Shown: piece by piece, positions 40,201 through 52,200 of the stretch | How positions within the stretch are numbered: the first letter of the stretch is position 1 | Layout of the letters: each line of letters starts with the position of its first letter | Origin: Siphonodentalium dalli | Lineage: Eukaryota > Mollusca > Scaphopoda > Gadilida > Siphonodentaliidae | NCBI GenBank assembly: GCA_032622095.1 | Contig: CP136062.1 | Location: 227,430,578 to 227,494,577, forward strand | Direction: 5' to 3' | Length of the DNA: 64,000 nt | Position numbers and translations under genes: made by a program | The notes under the pieces: model-generated | Database searches by the model: none | Told to the model about the DNA's origin: nothing | Seen by the model: the letters and a program-made list of their open reading frames with translations, nothing else

Positions 40201-43200
40201 ATGAATATTCATTCATTAAACTTGTCCAATTACACGAATCATTCACAATAATTTTGCCGCCTTGATGATATAAATGAGTGTTTATCTCGATTAGAACCGG
40301 CTCCACCATCGGTTCGACGGCTTATAATTTGCAGAATAAGGTCCCCAGAGGGTGAATTTAGTGACACTATTCCGCTCGGCGGGCTAGTCAACAAATTCAC
40401 CCTCTGGGAACCTCATTCGGTTGACGCCTCAACTTCTATGCATGGGAGACTTAGGATCAGATTGAAGTTCTCCAGTTGAAGTTGATGATGTTCAACCATT
40501 AGGCACCTCGATTATGCATTTCATCTTCTGAAACTTAGGGGATATAGAAACTTCCAGAAAGGAAAAAGTAACTAAAATCAATGTTACGTTGAGGCTATAG
40601 ACGAGAACATGAGGTCCCCAGAGGGTGCATTTAGTGACAGTAGCCCGCTGTGCGCGATATAATTACTAAAGTACCCTTTGGTGACCTCGTCCTGCAAATG
40701 ACAAACGCTATAAACCTTACCAAATGTGCCACCGGGGTGGCCGGACGTTCAAACACGTGTGTTTTAATGTGTGTTGTATGTTTTTACCACTCCTTGTTAT
40801 CGGAGTAGCTAAGCGCGCCATGCAGTCCATGGTTCAACATAATGATATCGGAGTAGATAAGCGCGCCATGCAGTGCATCATTCAGTAGATGATATCGGAG
40901 TAGATAAGCGCGCCATGCAGTGCATGATTCAGTAGAATGATATCGGAGTAGATAAGCGCGCCATGCAGTGCATGATTCAGTAGAATGATATCGGAGTAGA
41001 TAAGCGCGCCATGCAGTGCATGATTCAGTAGAATGATATCGGAGTATATAAGCGCGCCATGCCGTGCATGATTCAACAGAATGATATCGGAGTAGATAAG
41101 CGCGCCATGCAGTGCATGATTCAGTAGAATGATATCGGAGTAGATAAGCGCGCCATGCAGTGCATGATTCAGTAGAATGATATCGGAGTATATAAGCGCG
41201 CCATGCCGTGCATGATTCAACAGAATGATATCGGAGTAGATAAGCGCGCCATGCAGTGCATGATTCAGTAGAGTGATATCGGAGTAGCTAAGCGCGCCAT
41301 GCCGTGCATGATTCAGTAGAATGATATCGGAGTAGATAAGCGCGCCATGCAGTGCATGGTTCAGCAGAATGATATCGGAGTAGATAAGCGCGCCATGCAT
41401 TGCATGATTCAGTAGAATGATATCGGAGTAGATAAGCGCGCCATGCAGTGCATGATTCAGTAGAATAATATCGGAGTAGCTAAGCGCGCCATGCAGTGCG
41501 TGATGCAGTAGAATGATATCGGAGTAGATAAGCGCGCCATGCAGTGCGTCATTCAGTAGATGATATCGGAGTAGATAAGCGCGCCATGCAGTGCATGATT
41601 CAGCAGAATAATATCGGAGTAGCTGAGCGCACCATGCAGTGCATGATTCAGTAGAATGATATCGGAGTAGATAAGCGCGCCATGCAGTGCATGGTTCAAC
41701 ATAATGATATCGGAGTAGATAAGCGCGCCATGCAGTGCATGATTCAGTAGAATGATATCGGAGTAGATAAGCGCGCCATGCAGTGCGTGATTCAGTAGAA
41801 TGATATCGGAGTAGCTGAGCGCGCCATGCAGTGCGTCATTCAGTAGATGATATCGGAGTAGATAAGCGCGCCATGCAGTGCATGATTCAGTAGAATGATA
41901 TCGGAGTAGATAAGCGCGCCATGCAGTGCATGATTCAGTAGAATTATATCGGAGTAGCTGAGCGCGCCATGCAGTGCATGATTCAGCAGAATGATATCGG
42001 AGTAGCTGAGCGCACCATGCAGTGCATGATTCAGTAGAATGATATCGGAGTAGATAAGCGCGCCATGCAGTGCATGGTTCAACATAATGATATCGGAGTA
42101 GATAAGCGCGCCATGCAGTGCATGATTCAGTAGAATGATATCGGAGTAGATAAGCGCGCCATGCAGTGCATGATTCAGCAGAATGATATCGGAGTAGATA
42201 AGCGCGCCATGCAGTGCATGATTCAGTAGAATGATATCGGAGTAGATAAGCGCGCCATGCAGTGCATGATTCAGTAGAATGATATCGGAGTAGATAAGCG
42301 CGCCATGCAGTGCGTCATTCAGTAGAATGATATCGGAGTAGATAAGCGCGCCATGCAGTGCATGATTCAGCAGAATGATATCGGAGTAGATAAGCGCGCC
42401 ATGCAGTGCATGATTCAGTAGAATGATATCGGAGTAGATAAGCGCGCCATGCAGTGCATGATTCAGTATAGAATGATATCGGAGTAGATAAGCGCGCCAT
42501 GCAGTGCATGATTCAGTAGAATGATATCGGAGTAGATAAGCGCGCCATGCAGTGCATGATTCAGCAGAATGATATCGGAGTAGATAAGCGCGCCATGCAG
42601 TGCATGATTCAGTAGAATGATATCGGAGTAGCTGAGCGCGCCATGCAGTGCATGGTTCAGCAGAGTGATATCGGAGTAGCTAAGCGCGCCATGCAGTGCA
42701 TGATTCAGCAGAATGATATCGGAGTATAGATAAGCGCGCCATGCAGTGCATGGTTCAGCAGAATGATATCGGAGTAGATAAGCGCGCCATGCAGTGCATG
42801 ATTCAGTAGAATGATATCGGAGTAGATAAGCGCGCCATGCAGTGCATGATTCAGCAGATGATATCGGAGTAGATAAGCGCGCCATGCAGTGCATGATTCA
42901 GCAGATGATATCGGAGTAGATAAGCGCGCCATGCAGTGCATGGTTCAGTAGAATGATATCGGAGTAGATAAGCGCGCCATGCAGTGCATGATTCAACAGA
43001 ATGATATCAGAGTAGATAAGCGCGCCATGCGGTGCATGATTCAGTAGAATGATATCGGAGTAGATAAGCGCGCCATGCAGTGCATCATTCAGTAGATTAT
43101 ATCGGAGTAGCTGAGCGCGCCATGCAGTGCATCATTCAGTAGATTATATCGGAGTAGATAAGCGCGCCATGCGGTGCATGATTCAGTAGAATGATATCGG

Positions 43201-46200
43201 AGTAGATAAGCGCGCCATGCAGTGCATCATTCAGTAGATTATATCGGAGTAGCTGAGCGCGCCATGCAGTGCATCATTCAGTAGATTATATCGGAGTAGA
43301 TAAGCGCGCCATGCGGTGCATGATTCAGTAGAATGATATCGGAGTAGATAAGCGCGCCATGCAGTGCATCATTCAGTAGATTATATCGGAGTAGCTGAGC
43401 GCGCCATGCAGTGCATCATTCAGTAGATTATATCGGAGTAGATAAGCGCGCCATGCGGTGCATGATTCAGTAGAATGATATCGGAGTAGATAAGCGCGCC
43501 ATGCAGTGCATCATTCAGTAGATTATATCGGAGTAGCTGAGCGCGCCATGCAGTGCATCATTCAGTAGATTATATCGGAGTAGATAAGCGCGCCATGCAG
43601 TGCATGATTCAGTAGAATGATATCGGAGTAGATAAGCGCGCCATGCAGTGCATGATTCAGCAGAATGATATCGGAGTAGATAAGCGCGCCATGCAGTGCA
43701 TGATTCAGTAGAATGATATCGGAGTAGATAAGCGCGCCATGTAGTGCATGATACAGTAGAATGATATCGGAGTAGATAAGCGCGCCATGCAGTGCATGAT
43801 TCAGCAGAATGATATCGGAGTAGATAAGCGCGCCATGCAGTGCATGATGCAGTAGAATGATATCGGAGTAGATAAGCGCGCCATGCAGTGCATGGTTCAG
43901 CAGAATGATATCGGAGTATAGATAAGCGCGCCATGCAGTGCATGATGCAGTAGAATGATATCGGAGTAGATAAGCGCGCCATGCAGTGCATGATTCAGTA
44001 GAATGATATCGGAGTATAGATAAGCGCGCCATGCAGTGCATGATTCAGTAGAATGATATCGGAGTAGATAAGCGCGCCATGCAGTGCATGATGCAGTAGA
44101 ATGATATCGGAGTAGATAAGCGCGCCATGCAGTGCATGATTCAGTAGAATGATATCGGAGTATAGATAAGCGCGCCATGCAGTGCATGATTCAGTAGAAT
44201 GATATCGGAGTAGATAAGCGCGCCATGCAGTGCATGATTCAGTAGAATGATATCGGAGTATAGATAAGCGCGCCATGCAGTGCATGATTCAGTAGAATGA
44301 TATCGGAGTAGATAAGCGCGCCATGCAGTGCATCATTCAGTAGAATGATATCGGAGTAGATAAGCGCGCCATGCAGTGCATGATTCAGTAGATGATATCG
44401 GAGTAGCTGAGCGCGCCATGCAGTGCATGATTCAGCAGAATGATATCGGAGTAGATAAGCGCGCCATGCAGTGCATGATTCAGTAGAATGATATCGGAGT
44501 AGATAAGCGCGCCATGCAGTGCATCATTCAGTAGAATGATATCGGAGTAGATAAGCGCGCCATGCAGTGCATGATTCAGTAGATGATATCGGAGTAGCTG
44601 AGCGCGCCATGCAGTGCATGATTCAGCAGAATGATATCGGAGTAGATAAGCGCGCCATGCAGTGCATGATTCAGTAGATGATATCGGAGTAGATAAGCGC
44701 GCCATGCAGTGCATGATTCAGTAGAATGATATCGGAGTAGATAAGCGCGCCATGCAGTGCATGATTCAGTAGAATGATATCGGAGTAGATAAGCGCGCCA
44801 TGCAGTGCATCATTCAGTAGAATGATATCGGAGTAGATAAGCGCGCCATGCAGTGTATGATTCAGTAGATGATATCGGAGTAGCTGAGCGCGCCATGCAG
44901 TGCATGATTCAGCAGAATGATATCGGAGTAGATAAGCGCGCCATGCAGTGCATGATTCAGTAGAATGATATCGGAGTAGATAAGCGCGCCATGCAGTGCA
45001 TGATTCAGTAGAATGATATCGGAGTAGATAAGCGCGCCATGCAGTGCATGATTCAGCAGAATGATATCGGAGTAGATAAGCGCGCCATGCAGTGCATGAT
45101 TCAGTAGAATGATATCGGAGTAGATAAGCGCGCCATGCAGTGCATGATTCAGTAGAATGATATCGGAGTAGATAAGCGCGCCATGCAGTGCATCATTCAG
45201 TAGATGATATCGGAGTAGATAAGCGCGCCATGCAGTGCATGATTCAGTAGAATGATATCGGAGTATATAGATAAGCGCGCCATGCAGTGCATGATGCAGT
45301 AGAATGATATCGGAGTAGATAAGCGCGCCATGCAGTGCATGATTCAGTAGAATGATATCGGAGTAGCTGAGCGCACCATGCATTGAATGGTTCAACAGAA
45401 GGATATCGGAGTATATAGCTAAGCGCGCCATATGCAGTGCATGATTCAGCAGAATGGATCATGCAACATGGTACATGGATTTCCAATACGAACTCGCAAA
45501 CATCAAAGAAATACGAGTGGTGGCGATGTTAAATTATGATGTATAAGAAACTGTTTTATTCCCAATTTGGGTCATTGGAGTAACGAGTGACTAAATATAG
45601 CTGTATTGGGGTGAATGTACGTTGGAATAAATATTTCTTGTCAACTCTAACGCGTGTTAACTCACGATTGAGTTTATTAACCCTTCCATGACTGGAGGTT
45701 CCTGAAATTTTGCGAAAACCATGTACCATTGCATTCTCTTGTATATACGAGTCTCGCGTATGGAGCTGAGGTTTGTGTCCTAACTTGCTTTCCAGAGTTA
45801 TGCCCCTTACATTTTTTTGGGGGGAAAAGTTTGTTGACTATAGTGTAAAATTGCCCAGAAAGTGTTATATATCAACATTTTGTTCAACGCAATTTTGTAT
45901 CGAGAGTATATTTGTCGGTCAGCTCGTCGAATATTTGCTAGGCCGCCAAATAGTCCAGGTGGTCAAAACTAAATTGACGAAAGTTTGTCAAGTTCTAGCT
46001 GTTGGCTTCAAATAACAAAAATTAAGCAATTTTCCCACAATCCCTTAACCGGAAGGAGGCGGCGGGCGTTAATGAAAAAGACATTTCATTATAAAGCCCG
46101 CCGCCCACGAATATCAGCTGTTAACTCTAGCAGTTACAATCACTTTGGAAAGGACGTTTATCCCAGATCCGGGAACAGATCAAACTATAACTATGCTATC

Positions 46201-49200
46201 TTATGTACTATCGGATATAAGTTCATCATATAATTTCCTGTAATCATGTTCGCAGCTGTCGAATAAAGAGTGATTCGCGTTGAACAAACTCACAAATGAC
46301 ACAGGCAATATCAATATTCTAAACCGGTTATAGCGCTAGTATGTAGGTCCCTGTTCACAGCATATTCCAAATTATTAATCACGGCGCATACCGTGTGGTA
46401 AATAGCTTTCCAAACATGATATTGTGTCTGTACTGGATTCGGAGATTAATTTCCGATCACTGTCCTGCCTGGTATGTACTGTTTTAAGCATAAGCCAATT
46501 ACCGACTAACGGTCACATAGAAGGCTCAGCCATATTTGATGTATGGCTTGTAACGCTGGCTAGTTAAATAATTGACTTTTAGATTGATATGTTGACAGAT
46601 TGGTGCTAAAAAAATCCAGTTTTTTCGCGAAGAGGATATTGGCTTCGTGCAGCGGTATGGGGGAAACAATGCGTATGAGATATATAGACAGATAGACAGT
46701 CCACGTAATAAACGTGTCCATATATGGGCATGCACACCACCCCATGTGGTGGTTATTGTATTAATTATGCTCAGATAGATCATGCGGCATTCATGCCACG
46801 AATCTCTGCTCTGACTCCGCTCGTGTAGATCATATTCAACTCGTTCGAAACTTGGGAACCTTTTCCATGTTCTAACATGTTCTGACGGCGAGCTTAATAA
46901 CATTGAAAAAAACAACGCAAGAAATATATGGCTACGTTAATGCCCGTTCCGCTATAATTCATTTCACAGTAGGTGTAGCTTTAGATTACATGATTTAGGG
47001 GACTTTTGTGAGCCGATTTCACAATTAACATTTAACATATAGCAAAAACTTGTGCCACAATTCAGTTACCATGTTGCTAACAAAGATATGTTGGATGCGG
47101 TGGTCACTATAGGGCCGCTGCGTGGCTGACCTAATAATGTGCCATTCGTATACTATAAGTCAACACAATGACGGATTATATCTAGCACAATGGCGGATTA
47201 TCTCTGACACAATGACGGATTATCTCTGGCACAATGACGGATTATATCTAGCACACTGACGGATTATATCTAGCACACTGCCAAGCGCGATTAATAATCA
47301 CCCTAAGCATCGTTAATGTTGGGTGATTTACTGAACGCATATGTGATCCGCCATATCAAATCCAGTCGTAAGTCGGGATTTTTTTTACCCTGTGCCAATG
47401 CATTCTCTTATATATGCGAGTCGACCATAGGTCGCCTCCATATATAAGAGAATGCACTGACCTAACAATTTTTTATCATTTTTTTTTAAATAAATGTTTC
47501 TTACAATTTTTAGGACATAAAATAAAAAAAACTTCCATTACCCTGCAGGGAGCCCCACACATATATATAAGCATATAGAAGAGTGTCGTCTGCTCATGTT
47601 TTTCTGGGGCTCTGTATGGGTGAAATTATAAAATTGTTAAAGAATACAAGAAAAAAGTATTAAAATTGTAAAAAATTGTTATGCCAATGCATTCTCTTAT
47701 ATATGCGAGGCGACCTATGGTCGACTCGCATATATAAGAGAATGCACTGGCACAGGGTAAAAAAAATCCCGACTTACGACTGGATTTGATATGGCGGGTC
47801 ACATATCATTTAGCAGTTAGTAGCACAAAAATGTTTGCCAATGCCATAACAACCAGAACTATGGACATTTATATATCAATCAGACTGGCGAGCATCTATA
47901 GAAAAATCAAATAAATACGCATTTTATAGATGCATAAAGCCAAACATCGGCAGACCACGATACCTATCTCTCGATGATAACAATATCGTCCTGCCACTAC
48001 TGAGATTCAGAACCAGAAACCACCGACTTCCGGTGGAAACTGGATCTTGGACAAACAACCCATACTCAGAACGAAGATGCACTCTTTGTATGGAGGAACT
48101 CGGCGATGAATTCCACTTTTGTTATGAACTGCCCTCGGAACGAAATATCTGAAAGCCTACTATCGCAACCGACCGAACACAATTAAATTGCATGACCTCT
48201 TCGATACAAATAACAGAAAGATCATAGTAAATCTATCAATATATCTAAAAAAAAAAAAAAGGCCCAAACTCTAAAGGCTCAATACCCCCAATAATTATAA
48301 GATAGCATTATCACACACATATTTATATGAAAGTCCACACACACATGTACGGGTAAACCCCCTGGATGATATTCATATTTATATTGATAAATACTTTCTT
48401 CTGTGTATTCCCCATATTTGATAAGTATTTGATATGTATCTATATTATTCTTTAATTGTAAATGAGGACAATAGTACTCATAAATGTCATATTAGACGAT
48501 GAGTTTACAATAATAAATTGAATTGAATTGAAGCAATTTGAAAAATATTGGTCAATCATTACCATTCATTTCAGAAAAACTCTTACAGCATAATTATATT
48601 AGTGGTGTTTTATAAGGTTTAGGAAAAGTTAACACCACTATCAAGATGCATCGAAGATTGTATCGAAGAGGTCTTGCAATTTAATTGTGTTCGGTCGGTT
48701 GCGATAGTAAGCTTTCAGCTTGAGGAATTAAAAAGTGACTTGCCAAAACTTTTGCCAAATGAAAATATTTTTTGCCAAATGTGAATTATTTTTGCCATTG
48801 GCAATTTGGCAAGTGACAGCGCGAACCCTGTATGCCTATAAAATAGCGTCTCTTAGAAGCCACAGTGAAATGCGATTACGTTATATCACTCTAGCGTTCG
48901 TTATTTCACTCTAGCGTTCGTTATTTCACTCTAGCGTTCGTTATTTCACTGTAGCGTTCGTTATTTCACTCTAGCGTTCGTTATTTCAATCTGACGTTCG
49001 TTATTTCACTGTAGCTTTCGTTATTTCACTCTAGCGTTCGTTATTTCACTGTAGCTTGCCGGTGGTTTACGCGAGCGCGAATGCTGTTCAACATGTTGTT
49101 TATTTCCGAGCATTGTTCAATTTGTTGTTCTACTAAACGCACAATTTAGCAACTTTGAGCATTAATAAGGCGAATATAATAAAAAGAATACACAGTTTTT

Positions 49201-52200
49201 TGTTTGATCTCATTCGTGTCTGGAACGATAAATTGAATTTTCACTCGCGGCTGCACGCTGCTCGTGAGAATTCGATATTTCTTTCCAGACACTCTTGAGA
49301 AATTTGGCCATTCCAACAAAAAACTATAGGTATTCTCTATATATCTATATCTATACATGAAAATGGTGGTTTGTAATAAAATTTCAACGACTATAAAATA
49401 CCAAATAAAATATGCACATGTATAAGTTGTGTGTGTTTCTCTTACAGTTCCTGTGTTTACAGCAGTTATCATCGACTCCGTCGCCTGCTGCTTCCTGCCT
49501 TTTCAAATGAAAATGATCATATTCAACTGCTACAGAGGGCGTGGTCCCGTCGAAATGGATGATGGTTTTATCACGAAACAAGCTTTCTCTGAAATGGTAG
49601 ATGCGGTATGTAGGTAAGTGGGCGTGTGTGTAGGCGTGGTATGTAGGTACGTCTGCAAAGGGAGAAATGGTACAGGGTATATGTAGGTAAGTCCGTTAAA
49701 TGCATTCACCGAAATGGCAGAGGGTATGTATGTAAGTTTTGATAGGGCGGTCCGCGTATACAGAGGGCGTGGCCCAGTCGAAATGGTAGAGGCGGTATGT
49801 AGGTAAGTCTACAGAGAGCGTGGCCCCGCCGAAATGGTATAGCGGGTATGTAGGTAAGTCTATACAGAGAGCGTGGCCCCGCCGAAATGGTATAGCGGGT
49901 ATGTAGGTAAGTCTATACAGAGAGCGTGGCCCCGCCGAAATGGTATAGCGGGTATGTAGGTAAGTCTACAAAGGCGTGACCCCGTCGAAATGATATTAAG
50001 CGCTCTATCTTCGCGCCAAATATCCCGCTTATATCACGAGTGGCGCTTGCGACATTGTTGCGATAATGCGATTTAATATTTGCGATAGCTCGTGCTTAAA
50101 ATTATTGTGATCTATTCTTAATACAATCTAAAATCGGCTTAATATGGTGGCAGGTTGTTTGAACGACGGTTAAAAGGCTCCGACGGCACGTTCGCAGTGA
50201 CTCACAACTTATTAATCACTGTTGATATCGTCTAGATACGTGTTACTCGAAAAAGACGCGCTCAATATCGCGATAAAGGTGCGTCTTACATACCAGGCAT
50301 TAAGTACACGATTGGATAGTGAAAGACACTTAATCGGTGTTCACGGTTAGATAGCGATTTATATTAAATCGAAATAACACGTGGCATGCGAATGATGCGA
50401 TGTTAGAATTAAAGCTAGGATTATTGACGAAATAACTGATGTTTGAAGAAGTGCTTTTAAAGAGCGTTCTCCTAACCTCCATAAAGTTCACTCACCCCAT
50501 AGGAGAATATAACTTATATTTTACCAAAGTTGATCAATTGTGGTGTTGTAAATTCTTCCATACAAATCCAGGGGGGGGGTCGGAAAAAAATTTACACGAT
50601 ACAAGGACCGGGTGGGTGGGTGTCTCCGAGCCCGGAATGCAGATATTTTTCTGATCTCATGCAATTGTTTTCCAAAATCATTTCTAAGACAAATTACAGC
50701 TTAAAAATGAATTGAAACAATCAGATTCATATAGTAGTGCATGATATAGCCCTATACAAGTGAGGGGGCTCTATATTTTATTTTTTGTCCACAATTTCTC
50801 CCTTTAACAGTTGAAACCATGGGGTGGGTCAGGTTTTGGTCGAGGAAAAAAATTGCAATGAAAAAAAATTCATTCTCATCTTTTCTCATAGTTTATCATG
50901 GCTTTTTGAACTTATTATACAATATTTTTAATTAACATTAATTATGGATGCAACCCGAATGTAGATGAATAGGGGATTGGAATACTAGTTAATCAGTTCC
51001 GTGTCAGATATTTTTTGGTAAAAACTGTGTTTATACTAATAAAACGAGTACGTGATTGGAGTGTGATCTGACCACACGTTTGGCTTGTATTGATAACTTA
51101 TTTTGCTGGTGTATCATGAAGCCGATGGCTATCAGAAGTAAAACTGAAAAAAATAGCATGGTTAATGGAGGAATTAAGAGGTTGGATAGATGCATTGTAT
51201 TACCAGCCGAAACACCTCTATACTAGTACTGACTAGAATCCATGATTGCGAGTATTCATTCTGAATTACAAAATATTCTCCCATGCACCAGCCCAAAGCA
51301 TAGGCACCCGGTGATTCCGGGGGCTTATTCCGTGGGCATGTCCGGCGCGCCAAAATCACCATGTCGCCCAGATAATTCACATTTGCAATTTTGCACAGAC
51401 TTTCTGATGATAAGTTCACTGTTCAAAGAAGCTTCAAATGATCTTTCATCACTAACCTTCCATGATATACCGTAATTGTACTGAAGGTTATTGTTACCCG
51501 TTCCATATATAGGCCTAATATAAAGCAATATATTACTGGGTCCAGAACACAGGAAAACACATCGTTTTGAATGTAGTATACGAAAAATTTCCCCGGACCC
51601 CCACTTACGAGAAGTGGGTTAGACCCCCCTCTCCTGCTCTTCCCACTCACTGCTTTGCGGCTCGGATGATGCTACGCATCATATATATAATAATACATAG
51701 CGCCCCCCCCCTTTCAAATTTCCTGGATCCGCCACTGGGAGAGGATTGGAACTGTGTTTATTTAATCAAATTGATGGTGTTTTTACTTTACACATGCACA
51801 CATTTTAACCTATTGCTAATAAGGGACACAACTATCCTGTTAAAGTGGGTATTTTACCTTTATAACCATAAATATTTGGGTTTTTAAAGGTTTTGTTGGC
51901 ATATTTTTCAGCCATGTGCTTTGTCTGTTTATTTTTTGTGGGTGTACTTGATCAGCGTTCTCTCAGTTCTGGTGAGATACCCTTACCCTGCCAACAACAC
52001 ATTATTTAGTACAATTTACATGATTTTCATAATTTTGGGGGTGGGTGTCCCAGACCTGGGTGGAAAAAACTTACGCTCCCGGGGTGGTGGGTCCCCAAAA
52101 CTGAAAAACGCAAAATTTCTACCTTGTATCCGTATTTTTTTCCTACCCCCCCCCCCCTGTACAAATCTCAGTTATTTCGTCAAAGTACGTTCTGTATAGA

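Noticed and set aside
40882-45486. Many long minus-strand open frames (80-190 codons) with LLNHALHGAL or CTAWRAYLLRYH repeats
   Set aside because: They are translations of a 48-base satellite in different phases; length divisible by 3 keeps frames open. No start context, no splice sites, and frames change with each 47-base unit.
49429-49447. Start of the exon 2 protein at a GTG at 49429
   Set aside because: It lies before the CTTACAG acceptor; exon 2 reads better as a phase 1 internal exon.
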